Assembly (NCBI GenBank): GCA_009841145.1
Contig: VXMJ01000017.1
Coordinates: 36,250-100,249 of the forward strand
Length of the DNA stretch: 64,000 nucleotides
Direction: 5' to 3'
Origin: Caldilineaceae bacterium SB0661_bin_34
GTDB lineage: Bacteria; Chloroflexota; Anaerolineae; Caldilineales; Caldilineaceae
Under the pieces are notes generated by a model. The model was given only the letters and a program-made list of their open reading frames with translations, was not told the origin of the DNA and made no database searches. Positions 8,559-17,088 of this stretch are shown here, in pieces (positions within the stretch are counted from its first letter, which is position 1; every line of letters starts with the position of its first letter). The position numbers and the translations under genes are program-made.

Positions 8559-9653
8559 TTAGCGCAACACGAACTTCAGACAGACCGGAGTGGGCGCGTC
8601 GATAATCTCGCCCGTGGCGGACAACAATCCGGTCTCCTGGTCCAGTGCGAACACCACGATGGTGTCCGAGTCCTGGTTGGCGGCATACAGCCGATCCCCT
8701 TCCGGACTCAGGGCAAAGTTGCGGGGCGTCTTGCCGCGCGTCGATTCGTGGCCCAGGAGCGTGAGCGTCCCGTCGTTGGCGTCCACGGCAAAGATCGTGA
8801 TGGAGTCGTGCCCGCGGTTGGAATTGTAGGCCCACTTGCCGGACGGATGGACATGGATGTCCGCCGTTGAGACGGGACCGTCCCAGTCGTCCGGCAGCGT
8901 GTTAATGGTTTGGATCGATGTCAGGGTGCCGGCATCGCCGTTCCAGTTGCAAACGTCAATCGTGGCGCTCAACTCGTTCAGGACATACGCCCACCGGCCA
9001 TTGGGATGGAAGTCGAAGTGGCGAGGCCCCGATCCGGGCCGGACCACCAAGTCGCTGCGATGGGTCAGGGGACCGTCGGCCCCGTCCAACTCGTACACCC
9101 GCGCCATGTCCATGCCCAAATCGCAGGCGATGAGGAAAGTGCCGGACGGATCGAGCGTGGTGGAATGGGCATGCGGTCCCTCCTGCCGTTCCTGGTTGAC
9201 GCTGGATCCCTCGTGTTGCACGTTGAAGGCACCCTCAACGAACCGACCGTCGTCGCCATAGGGGATGGTCTGGATGGAGCCGCTCTTGTAGTTCGCCAGG
9301 GAAATGCGCGACCGGGCTTCATCCAGCCTTACGTGGCAGGGCCATTCCCCGCCGGACGCATGCCGGTCCACCATGGTGAGGGCTCCGGTTTCGGGATCAA
9401 AAGTGTGCGCGGATACGCCCCCGCCACCGAATTCCTCAATGTCGTCCACCTCGCCGCATGCGAACAGGAGGTTGTGTTCGGAATGAACGTCCAGGAACGT
9501 TGGGTTCGGCAGCGATGGATACCAGTCGATGGCCTGCATCAGCCCGTCGGCCGCGCGCTCGAACGCATAGATGCCCTGGGCTGTGGCCTGGACATGCGGC
9601 AGGGAAACCGTGTAGGTCCCCACGTACAGAAAGGTTCGGGATGGATCAGTCAT
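8559..9653 (-). CDS. lactonase family protein (6-phosphogluconolactonase-like beta-propeller)
   Basis: A 364-aa seven-bladed beta-propeller of the YbhE/Pgl lactonase family. It starts FLYVGTYT and has repeated blades with typical signatures (GPRHFDFHPNGRWAY, HPSGKWAYNSNRGHDSI, TPRNFALSPEGDRLY). Family members hydrolyse 6-phosphogluconolactone or other aldonolactones, the step after oxidation by a sugar dehydrogenase, which would fit the Gfo/Idh/MocA gene of the same block. No signal peptide. The leftward neighbours are an epimerase upstream (87 bp) and a sulfatase downstream. The true lactone substrate is not known. Confidence 0.9.
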   Translation of the reverse strand: MTDPSRTFLYVGTYTVSLPHVQATAQGIYAFERAADGLMQAIDWYPSLPNPTFLDVHSEHNLLFACGEVDDIEEFGGGGVSAHTFDPETGALTMVDRHASGGEWPCHVRLDEARSRISLANYKSGSIQTIPYGDDGRFVEGAFNVQHEGSSVNQERQEGPHAHSTTLDPSGTFLIACDLGMDMARVYELDGADGPLTHRSDLVVRPGSGPRHFDFHPNGRWAYVLNELSATIDVCNWNGDAGTLTSIQTINTLPDDWDGPVSTADIHVHPSGKWAYNSNRGHDSITIFAVDANDGTLTLLGHESTRGKTPRNFALSPEGDRLYAANQDSDTIVVFALDQETGLLSATGEIIDAPTPVCLKFVLR

Positions 9654-9740
9654 GATCGGACCTGATTCCTTGGTGGATTGGTGCTGGGGAAGCCGAATGG
9701 AACCGACCAGGGAGTGGCGAACATTCCCGGATCGGAGTGG

Positions 9741-10538
9741 TCAGAGTACGAACGACTCCAGATAGCGCTTGCTGAGCAACAGCATGCGGCTGCGCAACGG
9801 TTCCCGGGACCATAGGGGTCCATGGGGCTCCATGGACAGCCAACCGCTGTAGCCGTGCTCGTGAAGGAAAGCAAAGAGCGTGCCCCACGGCACATCGCCC
9901 ATGCCGGCCGCCGGCTGCGAGGCCAGTTCACCGTCAATGACCACATGTTCCTTGATGTGCATGTAGCCGACGCGGTGCCCGTATTGCCGAACCACCGGCA
10001 CCGGATCCTGCCCGGCGTGCATGAAGTTGGCGGGGTCGTACTTGATGCGGACGTCCAAGTCCAGCTCCCACACGCGTTCAAAGGCGGCCAGGCCGTCGAA
10101 GAACGAATTCCCGTGCAGTCCGTAGAAGGCCACGTCAAAGCCGGCTTCGGCCGCCCGATCAAGGAAGGGAGGAAAGATACGGGCAAACTCCCGAGCCTGC
10201 TCGTCCAGGGGCGCGCCGCCCCAGTCCCCGCCTCCGGTCACCAGCGTCTCCGCACCAAGAATGCGACCAAACGCCAGCAGACGGTCCAGATGGCGGTGCG
10301 CTTCCGCCCGTTCGGCCGGATCCGGAGCCAAGTGGTTCCAGCCCCATAAGCCAAGGGAGGCACAGCGGATGCTCCGCTCGTCCAGCATTGCGGCCGCGGC
10401 TTCGATATCCGCCTCGGTCAGGTCGGCAAAACCGGCCCAGTGGTTGAACTCGAGACCGGCAAAGCCGTGGAGGGAGGCAAACTCCACGTCGCGGGCCAGT
10501 TGGTCAGCATCGTTGGCGGCAATAAAGGCCCATTTCAC
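9741..10538 (-). CDS. sugar phosphate isomerase/epimerase-like TIM-barrel protein
   Basis: A 265-aa AP-endonuclease-2-type TIM barrel. Metal-site-like segments are GFAGLEFNHW (~25-34), LGAETLVTGGGDWGG, IKYDPANFMHAG and YMHIKEH, with a final Glu in WLSMEPHG. Members isomerise or epimerise keto-sugars and inositols using a divalent metal. The start is a GTG at 10538 with only a weak ribosome-binding site. It lies between bcp and the lactonase in the leftward run, consistent with a sugar-catabolic operon. Confidence 0.88.
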   Translation of the reverse strand: MKWAFIAANDADQLARDVEFASLHGFAGLEFNHWAGFADLTEADIEAAAAMLDERSIRCASLGLWGWNHLAPDPAERAEAHRHLDRLLAFGRILGAETLVTGGGDWGGAPLDEQAREFARIFPPFLDRAAEAGFDVAFYGLHGNSFFDGLAAFERVWELDLDVRIKYDPANFMHAGQDPVPVVRQYGHRVGYMHIKEHVVIDGELASQPAAGMGDVPWGTLFAFLHEHGYSGWLSMEPHGPLWSREPLRSRMLLLSKRYLESFVL

Positions 10539-10598
10539 GGTTCACCGTCCCGGTCGGAACCAAGTTTGTACAGGCTGTACAGAAGATAGCGACACGGA

Positions 10599-11069
10599 TT
10601 AGCTACCCAGGGCTTCGAGGGCGGCCGCAACCGTCTTCTTCGGTTTGACGTCGTAGTCGACTGCAACCAAGTTGCCGTCTCCGTCGATTACAAAGCTGCT
10701 CCGGTGAACGCCCATGAACTTCTTGCCCATGAAGTTGCGTTCACCCCAAACCCCGTAGGCTTCACAAATCGCATGGTCCTCGTCGACCAGCAGCGAGAAA
10801 GGCAGGTTGTACTTGCCGATGAACTTCGCATGGCGCTGGCTGTCATCCGGGCTTACGCCCAGAACCGTCGCGTTCAGGGCCTGCAAATCATCGAAGTTGT
10901 CGCGCAGCGAGCAGGCCTGCATGGTGCATCCGGGGGTGTCGTCCTTGGGATAGAAATACAGGACCAAATTCTGGCCCCGGAAATCGGCCAGGGACACGGT
11001 TTCGCCGTTCTCGTTGACCGCGGTGAAGTCCGGTGCCGGGGTATTGGGTTGGAGGTGTTTGAGGGCCAT
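10599..11069 (-). CDS. bcp: peroxiredoxin, thioredoxin-dependent thiol peroxidase (Bcp/PrxQ)
   Basis: A 156-aa atypical 2-Cys peroxiredoxin of full length. The hallmark DDTPGCTMQACSLRD places the peroxidatic Cys at 48 and the resolving Cys five residues later at 53, as in the E. coli Bcp type. It reduces hydrogen peroxide and lipid hydroperoxides with electrons from thioredoxin in the cytoplasm. It sits in a leftward run between a PhyH dioxygenase and an epimerase; detoxification of peroxide beside an iron oxygenase is plausible but unproven. Confidence 0.95.
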   Translation of the reverse strand: MALKHLQPNTPAPDFTAVNENGETVSLADFRGQNLVLYFYPKDDTPGCTMQACSLRDNFDDLQALNATVLGVSPDDSQRHAKFIGKYNLPFSLLVDEDHAICEAYGVWGERNFMGKKFMGVHRSSFVIDGDGNLVAVDYDVKPKKTVAAALEALGS

Positions 11070-11134
11070 GGACCGTCCTCAGTGTTGCAAGTGGTGCGCC
11101 AAGGCATGCTTGGCACCGGAGAAAATTCCGAGGT

Positions 11135-11974
11135 TCAGGGCTTGGCCGTGATCAGTTCAGGATTCTGATGCCAGACCACGGGATTCTGATTGTCGTCGTC
11201 GAGCACATCGCCGAGCTCGTAGGACGCGAACTGCTCGTCGGAGAGGATGTTCTGATTGCCGTTGAACGTGCTGCCGTACGGCATGAAACCACAGGTCATC
11301 GCGCGCCGCCACCCCCCCGTCATGTTGGCGCCGGCCCCGTGCACGAGCAGCGCGTTGTGGAAGGAACAGGAGCCCGCCTTCATGGGCGCGGCCATGGAGG
11401 GCAGGTTTACAAAGTCAGGGTACACCCGGAAGATGTCCGCCATGTTCTCCGTGATGCCAACGTTGTCGTAGGTCGTCTTCTTGTGCGAGCCGCCCAAGAA
11501 ATACAAGCAACCATTCTGGTAGGTGGCATCGTCAAGCGCCACCCAGATGCTGGTGGATTTCCGGGAATAGAAGGACCAGTAGGGGTTGTCAAGGTGCCAG
11601 GCCGTGGGATTCGCCCACGGCTGCTTGATGAGGGCCTGATCGTGCCAAACCCGCATGCCCTCGGTCCCGGACAGGAGCGAGGCCATGCGGCCGATGCGCG
11701 GATCCAGGATCAGCTTGCGCACAGCGGGACTGTCCTTCCACAGGTTTATCCGCTGCACGAACACGTAGTCGTAGTACGAGTCGCCCGCCTTCCAGCGATC
11801 GTCGTCCTCGTCCGCGCCTTCCACCACCAGCTTGCGGTCCTTGCGGTTCCCCACGGCTTCATCCACGGCCGCGCGCCAAGTCTCCAGCTCGTCGGGGGCC
11901 AAAAAGTCGTCGAACACAACGAATCCGTTCTCCTGATAGGAGTCGATCTGTGCCTGTGTCACTTCACAGTTCAT
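11135..11974 (-). CDS. phytanoyl-CoA dioxygenase (PhyH) family protein
   Basis: A 279-aa Fe(II)/2-oxoglutarate oxygenase, paralogous in fold but only distantly similar to the one at 3.2 kb. The iron ligands are His127-x-Asp129 (AWHLDNPYW) and His212 (LLVHGAGAN), with Arg223/224 available for 2-oxoglutarate. Substrate unknown. The start ATG at 11974 has TGGAG upstream. The deleted IS607 relative ends at 12006, only about 30 bp before the start codon, so expression may depend on readthrough from that element or on a promoter within it. Confidence 0.92.
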   Translation of the reverse strand: MNCEVTQAQIDSYQENGFVVFDDFLAPDELETWRAAVDEAVGNRKDRKLVVEGADEDDDRWKAGDSYYDYVFVQRINLWKDSPAVRKLILDPRIGRMASLLSGTEGMRVWHDQALIKQPWANPTAWHLDNPYWSFYSRKSTSIWVALDDATYQNGCLYFLGGSHKKTTYDNVGITENMADIFRVYPDFVNLPSMAAPMKAGSCSFHNALLVHGAGANMTGGWRRAMTCGFMPYGSTFNGNQNILSDEQFASYELGDVLDDDNQNPVVWHQNPELITAKP

Positions 11975-12005
11975 GAGTTTCCACTCCAGTCTCCGATGGG
12001 AACCG

Positions 12006-12437
12006 TCCGGTCTCCAGAACCTATGACAATCTCATCCGATTCGGGATGATCTGCCTGTCTGGTAGACGCTTCACGGACCGCGCGCAGGCCTCTCGGCGGT
12101 GCGTCTTACAGGTCTCCACGTCCCTTTCTCCGCCGGCAGACCTCGCCGGCCTGGGGACTCGTTGAGATGTCGGGCCGGTCCCGGTTGACCCGTGAGCGTG
12201 TCCGGCCTCGGCCGGGGGCGGTTTCGTGGGGCGCATTGGTGATCTGGCGCCGGCGCGGGTTGGGCGCGTGCACGCCGCCGGAATGGTGGCTGAGGCCCTG
12301 GACTGTGTAGAGGGGTGCGGCCGTTGGCAACCTCCGATGGCTGATGGCGGGCGAGAGTCCGGATTGCTGCCGGGCTCTCTTGATTTCCACACATTTATAC
12401 ACGATTAACCTCGATTACAGCGAACTGCTGCTACCCC
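12006..12437 (-). mobile_element. internally deleted IS607-family copy (MITE-like), keeps both ends and omega-RNA region
   Basis: A 432-bp element in the same orientation as the 5.1-7.1 kb IS607. Its right 190 bp align to 5073-5285 at roughly 80-85% by eye, covering the element end and the tnpB tail (PARSAG, ERDVET, ARSVKRLPD remain readable; stop at 12021). At the other end TTACAG-11 nt-CTACCCC matches the full copy's left end. Everything between, all of tnpA and most of tnpB, is gone and replaced by unrelated GC-rich sequence. It cannot encode proteins but could be mobilised, and its guide RNA used, in trans by the complete copy. Confidence 0.7.
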
Positions 12438-12528
12438 TGCAAACATCCAGCCCGGCTGCCGGCGGAGGGATGCCGACAGCCGGGCCGTCGGGGAACCACT
12501 CGGATCCCCCGCACTTCATGTCACCGAG

Positions 12529-14478
12529 CTATTCGCTCGTGTAGAACATCTGCTCGCCGGAATTGTTGCCGGCGATGGCCTGGCCCGCGATGGGCACATT
12601 GCGCATGGCGGCGTCCGTGACCAGCACGTAGCCAACCTTTTCCACAAGTTGAATGAACCAGATGTTGTCGTAATGGTTCTGGTACAACTGCCTCGTGAGC
12701 TCCACATCCTCGGGCGATGCCGGCGGGACCCTGACGCGACCTTGGCCTGCATCAATCAGATCCTTGACCGCCTGCGGGGGTTCTTCACCGCTTTCGCCAT
12801 TGGTGTTCATCCAGGTCCGCCAGGCTCCAGCCCACCCGGGCGTGGGGAAATAGTCTGTCCAGGTACCGTTCTTCCACATGGGCTGAACGGACCAGATCAT
12901 GGTGGCCTGCATCTCGTTGGCGTTCCAGCGCTGTGACCAGAGCGACGGGTCAATTTGCTTGAGCGTGGTCTTGAGGCCCACGTCCTGCAAATACGAGGCC
13001 AACAGTTCGCCCATCGGTTGGAAGTCCGGCGCATGGTCGGCATGCTCCAGAGGCACCACAAACGTATTGCCGTCCGGCCCGATGCGGAAACCTTCGCTGT
13101 CACGCTCATTCAAGCCCATGCCGTCCAGCAGGGCATTGGCGGCTTCGGGGTCGTATTCGCTGGGAATCAGCTCGGGAAGAGAGGCGTAGGTGTAGTAGAT
13201 GCTCTCAATGATTTCCGGCCGGTTGATGGCCAAGCTGACGGCGCGTCGGAAGTCGAGATTTCCCACCACCTCTCGCCAGACGTCGTCCTCAAAGGTCAGA
13301 TTCAAGTAAAGGGCCACCGGATCGACATGGTTGTCGAGGATTGCGAAGTTGATGTATCCGCTTTCCTTGGCTTCCTGGTAAAGCGGAAGCTTGAGGAGGG
13401 CGGTATCCTCTCGCAGCATGTCCACTTCGTCCGCGAAGACCTTGATGTTCACCGTGTCGGTGTCGGCCACCAGGGCGGAAACCACTTCGTCGATGTAGGG
13501 CAACTGATTGCCCGCGGCATCCACCTTGAAGTAGTAGGCGTTCCGCTCGAACTTCATGAGTTCGTCGGTTTCGGTTGCGTTGATCCAAGGCCACATCGCA
13601 GGGAAGCCGGCGCACTGCGGCCTTGTCAGGTCCCAGTTGCGGCAGTCCACAGAGGTGAAGAGCGCTCTTGGCGAATCCAGTCCCTTGTCCTCAATCATGG
13701 CCGCGATTTCATCCGCATCGCCGTAACCTGTGTGAAGGGGCTTCAGGTGATGGGACGGCTTGAACACGTCCGTGTAGCCCTGCCAACCCTTGATGCTCAA
13801 CTCGCGCAGAAAACCGCCATAGCTTTCGTCAAAGGTAATGCTGAAGGTGTAATCGTCGGAAATGTCAAAGACTCCCACGGTGCCGTCCGGAGAACCCCCG
13901 GAGCGGAACTTGTTGGGAACGCTCGGCGTATATTCTTCATGCAGCAGGACGTCCTCATGCGCAAACCGCACATCCTCGGTCGTCACGGGCGCACCATCCG
14001 ACCACTTCAGGCCCTCGCGCAGGTGGAATGTGAAGACCGTGTAGTCCTCGTTGAACGTGTAGTCCTCGACCACGTTGCCGTAGATGCCCTCCACGCCGAT
14101 GCCCGGAGCCGCCAGTACGTTTTCGTTGAGCATGATGAAAATGTCGGGGTTCCAGCCCGGAGAGGGATGGGCAAACCTCATCACGCCACCGTATTCGCCA
14201 ATGGCCAGGTCAGGCAGATCGTTCAATTCGGAGATGACTCCCGCCGTAACCACTAGAGGATTGACCGGCAATCGGTCCTCTACCGGAGGCAGATCGCCCG
14301 AGGCGACCATTGCATCCAGGGAGGGTGACTGGGAATACTTGCTGTCCGAGTCGGCGGCTGCGTCCGCCGCAGGCTCGGCTTCGGCAGGGGCTTCCGGCTC
14401 AGGCGCGGCACAGGCGGCAGCCAAGGCCAAAGCCAGCAACAAGGACATGGCCGCAATCAAGAAAGTACGTAGGGTCAT
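12529..14478 (-). CDS. ABC transporter substrate-binding lipoprotein, family 5 (peptide/oligosaccharide type)
   Basis: A 649-aa solute-binding protein of the oligopeptide (SBP_bac_5) class. A leader of ~22 residues ends at Cys23 (LALAAACAAPE), followed by an Ala/Glu/Pro-rich tether of ~30 residues. Typical family segments are FTFHLREGLKWSDGAPVTTE and FRRAVSLAINR. It would be anchored on the outer face of the membrane. I chose ATG 14478 because the leader begins there and TTGGAG precedes it; 37 further upstream codons are open but lack leader features. No permease or ATPase gene is adjacent, so it must use a transporter encoded elsewhere. It is first in the leftward block. Confidence 0.92.
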   Translation of the reverse strand: MTLRTFLIAAMSLLLALALAAACAAPEPEAPAEAEPAADAAADSDSKYSQSPSLDAMVASGDLPPVEDRLPVNPLVVTAGVISELNDLPDLAIGEYGGVMRFAHPSPGWNPDIFIMLNENVLAAPGIGVEGIYGNVVEDYTFNEDYTVFTFHLREGLKWSDGAPVTTEDVRFAHEDVLLHEEYTPSVPNKFRSGGSPDGTVGVFDISDDYTFSITFDESYGGFLRELSIKGWQGYTDVFKPSHHLKPLHTGYGDADEIAAMIEDKGLDSPRALFTSVDCRNWDLTRPQCAGFPAMWPWINATETDELMKFERNAYYFKVDAAGNQLPYIDEVVSALVADTDTVNIKVFADEVDMLREDTALLKLPLYQEAKESGYINFAILDNHVDPVALYLNLTFEDDVWREVVGNLDFRRAVSLAINRPEIIESIYYTYASLPELIPSEYDPEAANALLDGMGLNERDSEGFRIGPDGNTFVVPLEHADHAPDFQPMGELLASYLQDVGLKTTLKQIDPSLWSQRWNANEMQATMIWSVQPMWKNGTWTDYFPTPGWAGAWRTWMNTNGESGEEPPQAVKDLIDAGQGRVRVPPASPEDVELTRQLYQNHYDNIWFIQLVEKVGYVLVTDAAMRNVPIAGQAIAGNNSGEQMFYTSE

Positions 14479-14616
14479 TGCATCGCTCCAATAACCAATG
14501 GGTCCAAACGGATTCGGGGTGTCGGGAAACATGCGACTCGTCACTTGACGGTAGGTCGCACCTTGCCGGCCGGTTGTCAGTCGGCACACGTTCGCTGATT
14601 CGGAGAATCCAAGCGC

Positions 14617-14646
14617 ATTCTACCTGTTGCCCCGAAAAGTGGTCAA
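14617..14646 (-). promoter_or_regulatory. candidate sigma70-type promoter for the SBP gene at 14478
   Basis: On the minus strand TTGACC (14641-14646) and TAGAAT (14617-14622) are separated by 18 bp. This is a good -35/-10 match directed at the lipoprotein gene, leaving a leader of about 130 nt. Confidence 0.55.
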
Positions 14647-15156
14647 AGTGAGTTCGGGACAGGTCGGTTGCAGTCCTTCCGGTCACAACGCAGGCAGACA
14701 GGAAGTTTCCAGCCTTCGCGGCACCGTGGGAGCATCGGTCGTGGCCGGCCTCACTGAAGTCCCTTGGCGCCTCCGGTCACCAGGATTGGCCAAATATTGC
14801 CGAGAAAGAGCCTTGAGCAGGCATTGACCGGTTCAACCAGCCTGTATGGGCTTGGCCGCGATACTGCGAGGAGCGGTTCGGCCGGCGCAGCGACGGATGT
14901 TGCGTCCCAATTCGCGCATCCCGTCCCGGATGTCCGGAAGCCATAAATTCGAGCACGATTGCCTGGGAAACGGTGAGGATGACACGTTCCAGGCACCAGA
15001 TCGTATACTACGATTCCCGACCTGTGGTTCGCGGGGATCGCCTTTCGCCGAGGGTCAGCCTGGCAGCCAAGGGTTGGACAGCGGTCCAAGAACCCTATTT
15101 GTGGCGAACCACGTTGTTGCCGAACCAGAATCCGGATGTATGGTCCAGGAGGTTGT
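14647..15156. other. intergenic stretch with no gene recognised
   Basis: About 500 bp lie between the SBP promoter and msrP. Overlapping short ORFs exist on both strands but none has a family motif, convincing start or ribosome-binding site. It should include the msrP promoter. I see no repeat or RNA structure I can name. Confidence 0.45.
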
Positions 15157-16173
15157 GTGAACAGGTTCAAACCAGATCTGACCGATGCCGATGTGACGCC
15201 GCGGCACATCTACATGAACCGACGGCGGTTTATGCGGGCCACCGGCACCGTTGTGGGCGGTTCGCTGATCGCCGCTTGCCGGATGCCCGAAGAGACTGCG
15301 GAACCGGAGTCTGTGGAACAGGCCGCCCCGCCGGCCCAGGACGCTGCGCCGGCTTCGAACCCGGAGCCCGCTCCGGCCAATCCGGCGGTGGTGAAGGACT
15401 ATGCGTCGCTGACCGACGAACTGGGGGATCCCCTCAACTCCTTCCACGATATTTCCAACTACAACAACTACTACGAGTTCACCGTTGACAAGCAACGGGT
15501 GGCCGGCTTGGCCAAGGACTATCCAACTAGCCCCTGGACCGTGGAGGTGGGCGGCCTAGTGGACAAGCCTGGCACCTACACGCTCGCGGACTGGGACCGG
15601 TTTCCGCAGGAAGAGCGCATCTACCGGCTGCGCTGCGTGGAAGCCTGGTCAATGGTGATTCCGTGGACGGGATTCCCCCTGCGCATGTTGCTGGACGAGA
15701 TCCAGCCCCAATCCAACGCCAAGTACGTGGCCTTCCAAACGGTTTTCGATCCGGAACGCATGCCGGGCCAGAGGGGTGGCTACAACTGGCCCTATACCGA
15801 GGGCCTGCGCCTGGACGAGGCCGAAAACGACCTGGCCATGCTGGTCACGGGCCTGTACGGCGATCCCCTGCCTATGCAAAACGGCGCCCCCATCCGGCTG
15901 ATCGTTCCCTGGAAGTACGGCTTCAAGAGCATCAAGTCGATTGTCAAAATCGACCTGGTGGAGGAACAGCCCACCTCGCTCTGGATGAGCGCCGCGCCCA
16001 ACGAGTACGGCTTCTACTCCAACGTGAATCCCAACGTCAACCATCCCCGGTGGTCGCAGGCCCGGGAACGTCGCATCGGCGAAAACGGACGGCGGGAAAC
16101 CCTCTTCCTGAACGGCTACGAGGACCAAGTAGGCTATCTTTACGAGGGGATGGACCTCAAGGCGAACTACTGA
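15157..16173 (+). CDS. msrP: protein-methionine-sulfoxide reductase catalytic subunit MsrP (molybdopterin)
   Basis: A 338-aa YedY/MsrP-type molybdoenzyme that repairs methionine sulfoxide in exported proteins. The N-terminus is typical ([13 protein letters not shown]), followed by a twin-arginine signal ([10 protein letters not shown], 21-30). Cys160 in [19 protein letters not shown] is the molybdenum-ligand Cys. Unusually, the leader ends at a lipobox-like SLIAAC (Cys41), followed by ~45 residues rich in Pro, Ala and Glu, as in the lipoproteins of this genome. The start is the GTG at 15157, with AGGAGG 4 nt upstream; the open frame upstream lacks a site. It pairs with msrQ downstream. Confidence 0.94.
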   Translation: MNRFKPDLTDADVTPRHIYMNRRRFMRATGTVVGGSLIAACRMPEETAEPESVEQAAPPAQDAAPASNPEPAPANPAVVKDYASLTDELGDPLNSFHDISNYNNYYEFTVDKQRVAGLAKDYPTSPWTVEVGGLVDKPGTYTLADWDRFPQEERIYRLRCVEAWSMVIPWTGFPLRMLLDEIQPQSNAKYVAFQTVFDPERMPGQRGGYNWPYTEGLRLDEAENDLAMLVTGLYGDPLPMQNGAPIRLIVPWKYGFKSIKSIVKIDLVEEQPTSLWMSAAPNEYGFYSNVNPNVNHPRWSQARERRIGENGRRETLFLNGYEDQVGYLYEGMDLKANY

Positions 16174-16196
16174 GCCCCATAGAGCCCCTTGGCTGA

Positions 16197-16228
16197 CGCG
16201 TGCGGCCCGGCTGTTTGGGCCGCACGCG
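16197..16228 (+). promoter_or_regulatory. perfect 12-bp stem-loop between msrP and msrQ
   Basis: The arms 16197-16208 and 16217-16228 are exact inverted repeats around an 8-nt loop, 24 bp after the msrP stop and 39 bp before the msrQ start. There is no T-run after it, so it is more likely an mRNA-stabilising or partial-attenuation structure within the operon than a full terminator. Confidence 0.6.
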
Positions 16229-16266
16229 CGTTCTGCACAACTGACCACCTGCCCAGGACCCACTCG

Positions 16267-17058
16267 ATGTCCAAAGCCGCCTTACAGCCGGACTCCCGAT
16301 TCGGCACCCCGGTAGCCGCCGTCCAAGCCTTCCTCAAGAAGCGCCGCATGCACTGGTCGCGGGCCGCCGTGCATGCGGCCATGCCCCTTTGGTTCATTGG
16401 CCTGGGCATCCTCTACCTGGTCTCCAATCCGGCCGACGACTCGCTTTGGCTCGTCCACAACATGGGGTTTACCGGGTTCCTGGTGCTCGTCTTTTCACTG
16501 GCCTGCACCCCTCTGGCCTTCGTCACGGGCTGGTCCCGATTCACGCGCCTGCGTCGTACCTTCGGCCTGTGGGGTTATTGGCTGATCCTGGTCCACGTCA
16601 TCCTGTATGTCTCGATCTGGTCCTTCTTCGAATGGAAGTTCATCTTCATCGACATCACCACCATTTTCATCTACCAGGTGGGGTTCATCGCCTTCTTCCT
16701 GATGTCGCTCCTGGCCTTCACGTCCTACGGATCCTGGCAGCGGCGCCTGAAGCGGAACTGGGTCCGACTGCACCGCCTGGCCTACGTGATCGTGCCGCTG
16801 GGCGGAATCCACTATGTGTACGTGGAGAAACGGCCCGACCTGTGGGTCTTGATCGGGGAGCAGAACTGGCCGGCCCTCGGGGAGCAGCTCACATCTCGCC
16901 CCTGGATGTTCATCGAACTGGCCCTCCTGCTGTTGATCCTGCGGCTGCCGCCAGTTCGCCGTAATGTAATCAAATGGCGCCGTGCCCTGACCGGCGGACC
17001 GGGCCGCGGCAAGACCCGCGCGCCCCGCGGCCGGCCGGCTACGGCCAGCCGTTCCTGA
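16267..17058 (+). CDS. msrQ: heme-binding membrane subunit MsrQ (YedZ family)
   Basis: A 263-aa ferric-reductase-like membrane protein that carries electrons to MsrP. About six hydrophobic helices are visible. Histidines placed for heme b occur in WLVHNMGF, LILVHVILYV, RLHRLAYVIV and GGIHYVYVEK. It follows msrP directly, the normal arrangement. I use the ATG at 16267 (MSKAALQPD); an in-frame start at 16189 would add 26 residues that overlap the intergenic hairpin. The basic, Gly/Arg-rich tail (after ~235) should be cytoplasmic. Confidence 0.92.
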   Translation: MSKAALQPDSRFGTPVAAVQAFLKKRRMHWSRAAVHAAMPLWFIGLGILYLVSNPADDSLWLVHNMGFTGFLVLVFSLACTPLAFVTGWSRFTRLRRTFGLWGYWLILVHVILYVSIWSFFEWKFIFIDITTIFIYQVGFIAFFLMSLLAFTSYGSWQRRLKRNWVRLHRLAYVIVPLGGIHYVYVEKRPDLWVLIGEQNWPALGEQLTSRPWMFIELALLLLILRLPPVRRNVIKWRRALTGGPGRGKTRAPRGRPATASRS

Positions 17059-17088
17059 TCAACCCGTGCCGACCGGCCCCCTTCGTTC

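Noticed and set aside
14751..15209. Minus frame ending VTGGAKG, resembling the start of an SDR
   Set aside because: The resemblance is at the C-terminus, not the N-terminus, and no other SDR motif follows; chance.
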